A program made the translations under genes and the position numbers. Below the pieces are notes generated by a model. The model was given only the letters and a program-made list of their open reading frames with translations, did no database searches and was not told the origin of the DNA. From Neobacillus sp. SuZ13 (GTDB taxonomy: Bacteria > Bacillota > Bacilli > Bacillales > Cytobacillaceae), in the NCBI RefSeq assembly GCF_030123365.1, contig NZ_CP126107.1:853501-917500 (forward strand): a stretch of 64,000 nt of DNA, in the 5' to 3' direction. How positions within the stretch are numbered: position 1 is the stretch's first letter; each line of letters opens with the position of its first letter. Shown here piece after piece: positions 41,761-51,900 of the stretch.

Positions 41761-42012
41761 CTATTATTTGCAATTTTTTTAACTCTTCGTTGGAAACGTT
41801 CAATTAAAAGCTGGAGGATAAGGGTTCATCGAATACCTCTCGTTACAGAGAGGGAGGAACCTTAGATATATAATTTTTTTAACTCTTTTTGGAAACGTTT
41901 CAATGAAGCGTTCAAGTAAGAGATTTATCGAATACCTATGATGTAAAGAAAGGAAGAAACGGTTTAGATAACACAAAATTTTTTAGCTATCGTTGGAAAC
42001 GTTTCAATTGAA
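41713..42012 (+). repeat. Three tandem copies (about 100-109 bp) of the lacI 3' end plus operator
   Basis: Copy 1 starts inside lacI at GAGATTTATCGAAT (41713); copy 2 around 41821 (TCATCGAATACC); copy 3 at GAGATTTATCGAATACC (41930). TCGAAT recurs at 41721, 41829 and 41938. Each copy then has an AGAG/GAAAC-like stretch ending in TTAG, a T-tract followed by AACTC or AGCTA, and an operator (41790, 41889, 41993). Copies 2 and 3 carry decayed reading frames of the repressor tail. Confidence 0.85.
41790..42007 (+). promoter_or_regulatory. Three LacI-type operators upstream of the ABC operon
   Basis: TTGGAAACGTTCAA (41790-41803, one T lost), TTGGAAACGTTTCAA (41889-41903) and TTGGAAACGTTTCAA (41993-42007). 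The sequence is the exact complement of operator 1 at the lacI promoter. They could allow repressor looping; CcpA sites look similar, so overlap with cre cannot be excluded. Confidence 0.8.
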
Positions 42013-42055
42013 AAGTTAGACAAAAAAAAAACATTGTTGAAAGTGAGGCAAGAAT

Positions 42056-43012
42056 ATGGAAGTGGCAAGGAAGGCAAATCCGATTATCGATTCACCCATC
42101 CAAGTAAGAAAAGCATCAAAACTAAAAAAAATCTTGAGTAATTATCAGCTCTATTTATTTCTTTTACCCGCTTTAGTTTATTTTATTGTTTTCCATTATG
42201 TCCCGATGTATGGAATATTAATTGCTTTTAAAGATTTTGTTGCAACAAAAGGAATTATGGGAAGTCCGTGGGTTGGATTTAAACATTTTGAGCGATTTTT
42301 CGACTCCTATCAATTTTGGATCTTGATTAAAAATACTCTTGGTCTTAGCGTTATACAACTAATCGTTGGTTTTCCGCTTCCAATTTTTCTAGCTCTCATG
42401 ATGAACCAAATTAGAAGTGATAAGTACAAACGTTTTGTTCAAACAGTTGTTTATGCGCCGCATTTTATATCAGTAGTTGTTTTAGCGGGTATGATTTATG
42501 TCTTCTTTTCAAACAATGGTCTAATTAATAACTTAATCCTGATCTTTGGCGGTGATCCGATTTCGTTTATGGCAAAACCTGATTGGTTTAAACCATTATA
42601 TATTGCCTCAGGCGTTTGGCAAGAAACCGGATGGGCTGCGATTATATATCTAGCTGCGCTTGCAGGAGTCAGCCCTGAACTGCATGAGGCTGCGGTAATG
42701 GATGGAGCAAATAAGTGGCAGCGTATTTTTCATGTAGACATTCCGGCGATTATGCCAACGGCTGTTATTCTATTAATTCTAAACGTTGGTAACATTATGA
42801 ATATTGGTTTTGAAAAGGCTTACCTGTTACAAACACCAATGAACCAGCCTGCAGCAGAGATTATCCCAACCTATGTTTATAAGATGGGGTTACAGCAGGC
42901 GCAATATAGTTTTGCTTCCGCAGTAGGATTGTTTAATTCAGTGATTAACTTAGTTTTATTAGTCTTAGTAAATAAGTTTGCAAAAAAATTATCCGGAACA
43001 GGATTATGGTAA
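42056..43012 (+). CDS. Carbohydrate ABC transporter permease, LplB/YtePtype
   Basis: 318 residues, polar N-terminus then six membrane segments. Family features of the LplB group: YVPMYGILIAFKDF near the first helix and the EAA loop ELHEAAVMDGANKWQRIFHVDIPAIMPT. It forms the membrane channel with the next gene product. No dedicated ATPase is encoded, so an MsmX-like ATPase would be shared. It follows the lacI-type gene and its operators and begins the operon of permeases, binding protein, kinase and GH32 genes. Confidence 0.93.
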   Translation: MEVARKANPIIDSPIQVRKASKLKKILSNYQLYLFLLPALVYFIVFHYVPMYGILIAFKDFVATKGIMGSPWVGFKHFERFFDSYQFWILIKNTLGLSVIQLIVGFPLPIFLALMMNQIRSDKYKRFVQTVVYAPHFISVVVLAGMIYVFFSNNGLINNLILIFGGDPISFMAKPDWFKPLYIASGVWQETGWAAIIYLAALAGVSPELHEAAVMDGANKWQRIFHVDIPAIMPTAVILLILNVGNIMNIGFEKAYLLQTPMNQPAAEIIPTYVYKMGLQQAQYSFASAVGLFNSVINLVLLVLVNKFAKKLSGTGLW

Positions 43013-43029
43013 CGGGAGGTGCAGCATAA

Positions 43030-43944
43030 ATGAGTATATTAGCTTTAAAGAATAAGAGAATGACAAGAAAATCGAAGGAAGATAAGGTCTTTGATATTAT
43101 TAACTTTTTTCTGGTCGCGATCATCTTACTATTGGTAGTCTATCCATTGTACTTTATTATAATTGCCTCTATCAGTGACCCAAACATGATTTACGAAGGA
43201 AAGGTATGGCTATTGCCGAAAGAGCTGACTCTTGAAGGGTATCAGAGAATCTTTGGAGACAGCAAGATTTGGCTGGGCTATAAGAACTCCATCATCTATA
43301 CGGTAGTTGGAACGATTGTCAATGTATCTTTTACCTTAATGGCTGCCTATGCCTTGTCTCGAAAAGATTTGTATGGAAGAAATGTCATCATGTTTTTATT
43401 CCTCATGACGATGTTTTTCTCAGGCGGTTTAATCCCTACATACCTGGTTGTTAAGAATCTGGGTTTGCTTAACACGATGTGGGCGCTTATTCTGCCGAAA
43501 GCAGTGGCTGTCTGGAACGTCATTGTCGCAAAAACATTTTTTGAATCCTCTATTCCGGGTGAGTTATTAGAAGCTGCCAGAATAGATGGATGTTCCGATG
43601 CAAAATTTTTCTGGAAAATTGTCCTGCCGCTTTCAAAACCAATTGTCGCTGTCATGGTGTTATTCTATGCCGTTGGACACTGGAACTCCTATTTTGATGC
43701 TTTGATCTATTTAAATAATGAAAACTTATATCCGCTGCAATTAATTTTACGAAACATTTTAATCCAAAATCAGGCATCCACGATGATGATCAGTGACCTG
43801 GACTCCTTGGCCGCAAAACAAAGAGTGTCCGAGCTAATCAAATACGGTGTAATTATCGTTGCTTCCATCCCGCTTTTAATCGTCTACCCATTTGTTCAGA
43901 AGTACTTTGTTAAAGGGGTTATGATTGGCGGAATTAAAGGTTAA
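43030..43944 (+). CDS. Carbohydrate ABC transporter permease, LplC/YtcP type
   Basis: 304 residues, six membrane segments, EAA loop ELLEAARIDGCSDAKFFWKIVLPLSKP and the LplC-type ending YPFVQKYFVKGVMIGGIKG. GGGAGGTG precedes the ATG. Partner of the LplB-type permease 17 bases upstream. The 89-base gap to the binding-protein gene can form a GATGGCA/TGCCATC stem-loop. Confidence 0.94.
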   Translation: MSILALKNKRMTRKSKEDKVFDIINFFLVAIILLLVVYPLYFIIIASISDPNMIYEGKVWLLPKELTLEGYQRIFGDSKIWLGYKNSIIYTVVGTIVNVSFTLMAAYALSRKDLYGRNVIMFLFLMTMFFSGGLIPTYLVVKNLGLLNTMWALILPKAVAVWNVIVAKTFFESSIPGELLEAARIDGCSDAKFFWKIVLPLSKPIVAVMVLFYAVGHWNSYFDALIYLNNENLYPLQLILRNILIQNQASTMMISDLDSLAAKQRVSELIKYGVIIVASIPLLIVYPFVQKYFVKGVMIGGIKG

Positions 43945-44033
43945 TAGAAATAAACTGCCATAAGGGAGGTGATGGCAGGCGTCACTGATAGAGTTTGCCA
44001 TCCATTTAATTAATCTAATAGGGGGAATAAGAA

Positions 44034-45677
44034 ATGTTGAAATCAATTAAGAAGAATGTTCGGAAAAATAAGAAAAAGAGCATGGCAATAGCATTGGTTT
44101 TAGGATTAAGTGCCTCATTAGCATTAACTGGCTGTTCAAACAGCGATTCCGCCAGTTCAGAGAAAAAAGCAAATACTACTGCCTTTCATAAGACTGGTTT
44201 ACCGATTGTCGACAAACAAGTTACGTTAAATATTGTTTCGCCAAAAGCGGCTCTCGCACCTGACTATTCAAAAATGGTGATTTTTGACCGGCTTCAAAAA
44301 GCAACAAACGTAAAAATCAAATGGAACAATATTCCTGGTGATGGGTATCAAGAAAAGAAAAATTTAATGCTGGCAAGCGGCGATCTGCCAGATGCGTTCT
44401 ACTCGTCAGGCTTTTCTGATCATGACCTTGTCCAATATGGCCAGAACGGCACGATTATACCGTTGGAGGATTTGATCGATAAATATGCCCCTAATTTAAA
44501 GAAACTTTTTGAAGAGAGACCAGAGTTGAAAAAGGTTGTAACAGCCCCTGATGGCCATATTTATTCCTTGCCGCGTGCAGAAGAAATGGATCTGATCGGC
44601 ATGCCAAATATTATGTTCATCAATAAAGCTTGGTTAGATAAGCTTGGTCTGAAAATGCCGACTACATTAACAGAATACCATGATGTGTTAAAAACGTTTG
44701 TGGAAAAGGATGCGAACGGGAATGGCAAGAAAGACGAAATTGGGCTGTCTTTCTGGTACAACGGCTGGTGCGGCAATGAAGGAGATTTAATTGGTTTATT
44801 CGGGGTGCCGGATGCGCCATTTGAAGCCGATCACCGGATTGTTAGAGATGGAAAAGTACTTTATGCCGGGGTTCAACCAGAGTTTAAAGAAGCAATAAAT
44901 TATTACAACGGGTGGGTAAAGGAAGGTTTGCTTGACCCTGAGGTTGTAACGCAAAAAACGGAGCAGCTGTTTGCAAAAGGGAAAACGCAGGATCCAACTC
45001 TTGGATCGTTTATATGGTGGGAAAATACGGAAGTAGTTGGACCGGATCGAGTAAAAGATTACGTGGTATTGCCGCCATTAAAAGGGAAGGATGGCAAAAT
45101 TGTGATTGGGCGTTCCAACTATTCCGAGTACGGTAGAGATGCCTTTGTGATTACCTCCGCGAACAAAAACCCTGAGATAACGATGCGCTGGGTTGACCAA
45201 TTGTATGAGCCAAAAATGTCGGCACAAATTAACTGGGGGCCAATTGGTGAAATTTACGAGGAAGATGCCAATGGCATGTTAGTCAATAAACAGCTCCCTG
45301 CTGGCGTAGCAATGGGTGAATTGCGTCAAAAGGTTGCTCCGGGCGGTCCGTTTGTCGTCTTAAAGGATCACTTCGGTAAAGTGGTAGACATGGAGCCAAG
45401 AGCAAAGGAAAGATTACAGATTCTTGATCAATATTATAGACCACATATGGTGAAAGAAAGCTATCCATCTATCTTCTTTAGCCCTGAAGAGCTTGAAGTG
45501 ATAAACACGATTGAGCCGGAAATTAAAGCATTTGTTAAGCAAAAAGAAGCCCAATGGTTGATTGAGGGCGGGATTGAGAAAGAATGGGATGCCTATGTGA
45601 AACAATTAAATGATATGGGTCTTGATAAATTAATGAAAGTGTACCAAAAAGGATTAGACCGCTATAACAAACAATAA
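44034..45677 (+). CDS. Extracellular sugar-binding lipoprotein, LipO/YtcQ type
   Basis: 547 residues; long basic N-terminus, hydrophobic stretch and lipobox ALTGC, so the mature protein is anchored at the cell surface. The long binding-protein type that accompanies LplB/LplC permeases. Visible segments: VDKQVTLNIVSPKAAL, PGDGYQEKKNLMLASGDLPDAFY, DGHIYSLPRAEEMD and DANGNGKKDEIGLSF (EF-hand-like Ca loop). It probably binds fructo-oligosaccharides or sucrose given the kinase and GH32 genes that follow. Confidence 0.92.
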   Translation: MLKSIKKNVRKNKKKSMAIALVLGLSASLALTGCSNSDSASSEKKANTTAFHKTGLPIVDKQVTLNIVSPKAALAPDYSKMVIFDRLQKATNVKIKWNNIPGDGYQEKKNLMLASGDLPDAFYSSGFSDHDLVQYGQNGTIIPLEDLIDKYAPNLKKLFEERPELKKVVTAPDGHIYSLPRAEEMDLIGMPNIMFINKAWLDKLGLKMPTTLTEYHDVLKTFVEKDANGNGKKDEIGLSFWYNGWCGNEGDLIGLFGVPDAPFEADHRIVRDGKVLYAGVQPEFKEAINYYNGWVKEGLLDPEVVTQKTEQLFAKGKTQDPTLGSFIWWENTEVVGPDRVKDYVVLPPLKGKDGKIVIGRSNYSEYGRDAFVITSANKNPEITMRWVDQLYEPKMSAQINWGPIGEIYEEDANGMLVNKQLPAGVAMGELRQKVAPGGPFVVLKDHFGKVVDMEPRAKERLQILDQYYRPHMVKESYPSIFFSPEELEVINTIEPEIKAFVKQKEAQWLIEGGIEKEWDAYVKQLNDMGLDKLMKVYQKGLDRYNKQ

Positions 45678-45743
45678 TCCCTATATGTGGCCAGACATCA
45701 TCTCCCGTCTGGCTTTTTCAAAAATAAGAATAGGATGATAGAA

Positions 45744-46724
45744 ATGTTTGATGTCACTGCTTTAGGCGAAGTATTAATTGATTTTACACCCTCTGGCCAT
45801 TCGGAAAAGGGCCATGTATTATTTGAAACAAACCCTGGCGGAGCGCCGGCCAATGTGCTTGTGGCACTTTCTAGATTAAATATGGAAACCGCGTTTATCG
45901 GAAAAGTGGGCCATGATCAATTTGGCCATCTGCTAAAGGGGGTTTTACAAACTCACAACATTGATACAAGCAATCTTGTATTCTCGGAAACTGTCAATAC
46001 AACACTAGCCTTTGTCCATTTAGATGAAAAAGGGGATCGTTCCTTTAGTTTTTATCGGAATCCGGGTGCTGATATCATGCTGGAGAATGCTGAAATCAAT
46101 GAAGATACAATCAAACAGTCCCGTATCTTTCATTTCGGTTCTTTATCTTTAACAAATGAACCGGCAGCTTCAGCGACTATAACCGCATTGGAATATGCCA
46201 AAAAGCATAAGGTAACGGTTTCCTATGATCCCAACTTGCGAATTCCTTTATGGCGGTCACTTAATGAAGCCAAGCGGCAGATTTTAAAGGGATTTGAATA
46301 TGCAGATATTGTGAAAATTTCTGAGGAAGAATTGGAATTTTTAACGGGATACTGTGATGTAGTAAAAGGGACGGAAGTTTTACAGGAACAGTTTGATACA
46401 GCAGTTATTTTTGTAACACTAGGATCCGAAGGCTGTTTTTACCGAAGCAAAACCTTCTATGGCAGTAAAGAAGGATATCAAGTAAACGTTGTCGATACGA
46501 CGGGAGCAGGAGATGCCTTCTTGGGTGGTGCACTATCTCAAATCCTTAAAATGAATAAACCTCTAGATCACTTAACTGAAGTAGACACTGAAGAAATCGT
46601 CACTTTTGCTAATGCAGTCGGTGCCCTAACGACAGAAGGAAAAGGTGGAATTCCTAGTATTCCAACTGCTGCTCAGGTTGAACGGTTTTTAAATAAAAGA
46701 ATTCTTGAGAAAGGAAGAGTATAA
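45744..46724 (+). CDS. Fructokinase (PfkB family)
   Basis: 326 residues. Phosphorylates fructose, released inside the cell by the GH32 enzyme, to fructose-6-phosphate. PfkB signatures: N-terminal GEVLIDFTPSG and NPGGAPANVLVALSRLN, C-terminal DTTGAGDAFLGGALSQIL with the catalytic aspartate, plus SYDPNLRIPLW. Close in pattern to ScrK/FrkA-type fructokinases. Start at 45744 is uncertain; an ATG nine bases earlier is possible. It ends three bases before the GH32 gene, so the two are co-translated. Confidence 0.9.
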   Translation: MFDVTALGEVLIDFTPSGHSEKGHVLFETNPGGAPANVLVALSRLNMETAFIGKVGHDQFGHLLKGVLQTHNIDTSNLVFSETVNTTLAFVHLDEKGDRSFSFYRNPGADIMLENAEINEDTIKQSRIFHFGSLSLTNEPAASATITALEYAKKHKVTVSYDPNLRIPLWRSLNEAKRQILKGFEYADIVKISEEELEFLTGYCDVVKGTEVLQEQFDTAVIFVTLGSEGCFYRSKTFYGSKEGYQVNVVDTTGAGDAFLGGALSQILKMNKPLDHLTEVDTEEIVTFANAVGALTTEGKGGIPSIPTAAQVERFLNKRILEKGRV

Positions 46725-46727
46725 GAA

Positions 46728-48224
46728 ATGACCAACAACGTCTTAGAAAAACAACCATATTATACCGAAAAATACCGTCCACAGTATCACTTCACTCCAG
46801 AGCGACAATGGATGAATGACCCAAATGGGATGGTGTTTTATAACGGGGAATATCACTTATTCTATCAATATCATCCCAATGGAACAACATGGGGTCCCAT
46901 GCATTGGGGACATGCGGTAAGTAAAGATCTTGTTCACTGGGAACACCTCCCGATTGGTTTGGCACCAGATGAGCATGGAACGATTTTCTCAGGTAGTGCA
47001 GTCGTAGATTGGAACGACACAAGCGGTTTCTTTGATGGGCAATCAGGGTTAGTGGCGATTTTCACTCATGCGGATACATACCCTGATTCGGACCGTCCAC
47101 GACAAAGGCAGAGTCTTGCCTTTAGCAAAGACAATGGACGCACATGGATAAAATATGAGGGGAACCCTGTTCTGCAAGAAGAAAATATCATTGATTTTCG
47201 TGATCCAAAAGTGTTCTGGCATCGTGAAACTAATCAATGGGTCATGGTAATAGCCGCAGGTCAAACGGTTAGAATTTATACTTCCCAAAATTTAACTTCA
47301 TGGGAGTTTGCCAGTGAATTTGGAGAAGGACATGGCTCACATCAGGGTGTCTGGGAGTGTCCCGACCTTTTTGAATTAACTGTTGATGGGGATTCCAATC
47401 AGAAAAAATGGGTGCTATTTGTCAGCATTGGCAATGATCCAAAATATGAAGAAGGGTCCAGAACGCAATATTTTATTGGCGAATTTGATGGTAAAACATT
47501 TTTCAATGATTACAAACCAGAAACGACCCTTTGGATTGATCACGGACGTGATAATTATGCGGGCGTTAGCTGGTCCGATGTTCCAGCTGAAGACGGAAGA
47601 AGAATTTATATTGGCTGGATGAGCAACTGGCAATATGCAAATGTTACTCCTACAAAAGAATGGCGAAGTGCGATGACGATTCCTAGAGTACTTGAGCTAA
47701 AGAAAACCGAAGAAGGGATTCGGCTTGTACAAAAACCAGTTCGAGAGTTACAAGGTATTCGTGATAAAAAAATATTAATTCAAAACGAAGTGGTTGTACC
47801 CGGTAAAAATATTTTAGAAAATGTTAATAGTAACACATTCGAAATCATTGCCGAGTTTGAAATTGGAACCGCAAAGGAATTTGGGTTCAAAGTTTGTAAG
47901 GGAGCCAATGAAGAAACAATTATTGGATTTGATGCAGAAAACCAAACATTATTTATAGATCGAACTAATTCAGGAGAGGCTGCTTTCCATGAGGCCTTCG
48001 CAGGAAAACATGAGTGCTATTTACTGCCAGAAAATAATAAGATCACTCTACATGTTTTTGTTGACCAGTCGTCTGTAGAATTATTTGGAAATAATGGAAA
48101 GGCCGTCATAACGGACTTAATCTTCCCAAATCAAGAAAATAAGCATTTGGAGCTTTATGTAAAACATGAAGAAATTAAGTTACACTCGTTAGAGCTTTAT
48201 TCGTTAAAATCTACTTGGCGATAA
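46728..48224 (+). CDS. Intracellular GH32 beta-fructosidase
   Basis: 498 residues without a signal peptide. Five-bladed propeller with nucleophile D31 in WMNDPNG, stabiliser D159 in FRDPKVFW and acid/base E210 in WECPDLF, followed by the C-terminal beta-sandwich (about 360-498). It cleaves terminal fructose from sucrose, inulin- or levan-type oligosaccharides brought in by the ABC importer. Because the importer does not phosphorylate, the substrate is probably the free sugar rather than sucrose-6-phosphate. Strongly similar in its propeller to module 1 of the giant secreted protein downstream. Confidence 0.93.
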   Translation: MTNNVLEKQPYYTEKYRPQYHFTPERQWMNDPNGMVFYNGEYHLFYQYHPNGTTWGPMHWGHAVSKDLVHWEHLPIGLAPDEHGTIFSGSAVVDWNDTSGFFDGQSGLVAIFTHADTYPDSDRPRQRQSLAFSKDNGRTWIKYEGNPVLQEENIIDFRDPKVFWHRETNQWVMVIAAGQTVRIYTSQNLTSWEFASEFGEGHGSHQGVWECPDLFELTVDGDSNQKKWVLFVSIGNDPKYEEGSRTQYFIGEFDGKTFFNDYKPETTLWIDHGRDNYAGVSWSDVPAEDGRRIYIGWMSNWQYANVTPTKEWRSAMTIPRVLELKKTEEGIRLVQKPVRELQGIRDKKILIQNEVVVPGKNILENVNSNTFEIIAEFEIGTAKEFGFKVCKGANEETIIGFDAENQTLFIDRTNSGEAAFHEAFAGKHECYLLPENNKITLHVFVDQSSVELFGNNGKAVITDLIFPNQENKHLELYVKHEEIKLHSLELYSLKSTWR

Positions 48225-48257
48225 TGTAGTGAAAAGGTAATAGGGGGAATGAATTTA

Positions 48258-48866
48258 ATGAATGGTTTAAACAACAGATTATTTAATACCTTGGATACAA
48301 TGGTAGATTTATTTCTTTTAAATTTACTATGGGTCATTACTTCGCTCCCCTTAATAACCTTTTTTCCTGCAACAGCAGCCATGTTTGGCGTTGTCCGCAA
48401 ACGCATTTTACAACAGGAAACAGAAAGTATTTTAAAAAGCTTTGTAAAAATTTTTAAAGGAAATTTCAAACAAAGCTTTATTATCTCGATTATTTGGTCG
48501 GTACTTGCCTGTTTCTTATATTTTGATTATATGCTTATAGATCCAAGCAGTTCTGTTGGTCACCTCGTTCTGTATATCATCTTAGTCATTGGCATTTTGT
48601 TGTTTAGTTCGATCTCCATTTATCTATTTCCGATTATGGTCCATTTTGAACTAAGCTTTAAGCACGTTATTCGAAATGCCTTTCTCTTTTCCCTTATGAA
48701 CCCGGTCTTAACGATTCTTTTATTGATAATTGTTGGGGCGGGTACTGCTCTTTTCTACTTTTATCCAGCTACGATTTTCATCATAGGCAGTTTCGCAGCA
48801 TATGCAGTTTATTACTTATGTCAATTATGGTTTAACCAGTTGCTAAACATGAAGGGAACAAACTGA
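48258..48866 (+). CDS. YesL-like (DUF624) membrane protein
   Basis: 202 residues with five hydrophobic segments (LFLLNLLWVITSLPLITFFPATAAMF at the start is the DUF624 hallmark). YesL-like proteins regularly accompany LplABC/YesMN sugar loci, role unknown. The ATG at 48258 is preferred, with AGGGGGA about 10 bases ahead; the ATG at 48249 abuts that site. Last gene before the secreted GH32 gene; a weak GGGTGC/GCACCC hairpin follows at 48885-48915. Confidence 0.85.
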   Translation: MNGLNNRLFNTLDTMVDLFLLNLLWVITSLPLITFFPATAAMFGVVRKRILQQETESILKSFVKIFKGNFKQSFIISIIWSVLACFLYFDYMLIDPSSSVGHLVLYIILVIGILLFSSISIYLFPIMVHFELSFKHVIRNAFLFSLMNPVLTILLLIIVGAGTALFYFYPATIFIIGSFAAYAVYYLCQLWFNQLLNMKGTN

Positions 48867-48992
48867 AGATTAAAAATTATTCTAGGGTGCACTTAAACAA
48901 TACATATTAGCACCCATTCTTATAAGTTGATTTGTAAGCGCCTTCTAATTGCTTGGATAGTAGTGATAAATAAATGTTGGAGGGGAACAGGG

Positions 48993-51900
48993 TTGAAGCA
49001 AAGATTAAAAAATCAAGGAATATTGGTAGTGGTCATTTTTTCTCTAATCATTTCAATGTTTATGCCCTCTGTTTCTAGTAAAGCCGAAACAGGTGAAACA
49101 TCGATCTCGTCTGTTGATGGCGAAAATGAACCATATCGGTCCAAATTTCATTTTTCTCCGGAAAAAAACTGGATGAATGATCCCAACGGCATGGTGTATT
49201 ACGATGGGGAGTATCATGTGTTTTATCAGCATAATCCTACTGAATCAAAGTGGGGACCGATGTATTGGGGACATGCGGTAAGTAAAGACTTGGTCAATTG
49301 GGAATACCTGCCGATCGGTCTTTATCCAGATGAAAAAGGTTTTATTTGGTCAGGGAGTGCAGTTGTGGATTGGAACAATACGACTGGATTCGGAAAAGAC
49401 TCTATACCGCCGATGGTTGCTGTATTTACTCAGGAAAAAGGTGGTCATCAAGTTCAAAGTTTAGCTTACAGCAACGATAAGGGCCGTACTTGGACGAAGT
49501 ATGATGGCAATCCAATTATCCCTATGCCAGAGGGGATTGATGTTTTCCGGGACCCAAAGGTATTTTGGCATGATGAAACAAAAAAGTGGATTATGGTAAT
49601 TTCAGCTGGTGATCGTGTTTATTTTTATAACTCACCGGATCTGAAAAGTTGGACGAAAGTAAGTGAATTTGGCAACAATGACGGCTCACATAAGGGAACA
49701 TGGGAATGCCCGGATTTATTTGCCCTTCCCGTTAATGGAGATCCAACTAAGAAGAAGTGGGTATTGGCTGTCAGCATCAGTGAAGGGGCACCTGCCGGCG
49801 GTTCGGGGATGCAGTATTTTATCGGTGATTTTGATGGGAAAACGTTCACCAATGCCAATGAACCGAGTAAAGTCCTCTGGGCCGATTATGGGGCTGATTT
49901 TTATGCAGCTGTTTCATGGAGTGATGTCCCTGATGGACGCCGTTTATGGCTCGGGTGGATGAATAATTGGAAATATGGGCAGGACATTCCAACATCCTCA
50001 TTCAGAGGAACAATGTCTATTCCGCGTGAACTTGCCTTATCAACTGTTGAAGGTGAAGGGATTCGGCTTATCCAAAAACCTGCAGGTGAGTTCGAAAGCC
50101 TTAGGGGGAATCCACAAGATATCGAGAATAAAGTGATAACTCCGGGAGAAAATCTGCTTTCGAAGTTAACAGGAGATGCCTTTGAGATTACGGCTGAATT
50201 TGAATTAAATTCGACAACGGCCACTGAGTTTGGTTTGAAAGTTCGAAAAGGGGAAAGCGGGGAGACGAAGATTGGTTATGATATTGGCAGTAAAAAAATA
50301 TTTGTTGACCGTTCCAATGCTGGTGAATCGGGTTTCAGCAGTCAATTTGCCGCAAAACATGAGGCTCCGTTAGCAGCCATTAATCAAACTGTTAAACTCC
50401 ATCTGATTGTTGACCGGGCATCTGTTGAAGTATTTGGCAATGATGGTCAGGCAGTAATAACTGATCAAATCTTCCCCGATCCTAAAAATCAATCTCTAGA
50501 ACTTTACACAACCGGCGGGGAAGTACAACTTAAATCATTAATGGTATATGATTTGAACCAGGCTTCTTTTGTTTCAAACATAGACAAAATCGCCGTTGAT
50601 GGAGGCAGTCTGCAAAATGAGATTGAAAATCCAGATTTTGAGACTGGCAATCTATCAGGATGGACAGAAACAGGATCCGCATTTGATCATCCAGTATCCA
50701 ATGTTACAAACTTCTGGGGTGGTCCTTTTCAGCAACAAGGAACCTACCATGTTTGGGGATTTGCCGGGGCAGCCAATGATGCAAATGCTGATTTTCGCAC
50801 GGGTGTAATGAAATCTACTGTATTCAAACTTGGCGGGAATGGAATGATTGATTTCCTTGTTGGCGGGGGTCAGGATATAAATAAGCTATATGTTGCCTTA
50901 GTTCGGGCTTCAGATGGAAAAGAGCTTTTTAAAGCAACTGGATCCAATACAGAAGCCTATCGAAGAGTCAGTTGGGATGCATCAGAATATATCGGAGAGG
51001 CATTGTATATGAAAGTTGTTGACTATCATTCTGGCGGATTTGGGCACATCAATGTCGATGATTTTCATGTTTTTAATAATGACCCAGTGATGACAGACGA
51101 TATTCAAAATCCGGATTTTGAGACAGGTGATTTAACAGGATGGACAGTCGTTGAAGGTGATGCCTTCAGTAATCGGGATGTTACAGACGATAAAGATTGG
51201 GGTTGGGGTGGTCCGTTTAATCACCATAACCAATACCATCTATGGGGTGCTAAAGATGGCGGAGACGGACAAACGGGAATTTTAAAATCAGCAAACTTTA
51301 CCCTGGCAGGTAATGGAGAAATTAATTTCCTTATCGGCGGTGGTAATGACATAGACAAATTATATGTGGCCTTAGTCAGGGCCTCAGATGATAAAGAATT
51401 AATCAAAGCAACTAATACCAATTGGAAAGAAAGCGAAGCTTATACTCGGGTAAAGTGGGATGCAGCCAATAACTTGGGGGAAAAAGTCTACATCAAAGTG
51501 GTGGACCATGCGACAGGTGGATGGGGCCATATTAACGTAGATGACTTTCATGTGAAAAATACCGGCATCATAGCAAACTGGCCATTGGATGAAGGCAGTG
51601 GAACCAAAACAAAAGACATTGTTAGAGGAATGGCAGACCCTATTTCCTATGTGTTTACGAAAGCTTTATACAAGCCATCGACCGATCCTTTATGGAGAGA
51701 TGGGATTCGTAACAAAGCTTTACTGTTCGACGGATATTCTACATGGATTACGAGGTCTTCTGATCAGGTTATAAAGCCAACAGATGCTCTCACAATTGAA
51801 GCATGGGTTGCACCAAGATCTTACGAATGGGGCGATCTCGGCCAATTATCAGCGATCGTCAATCAACACAATAAAACGGCAAGTGAAGGTTATATCCTTG

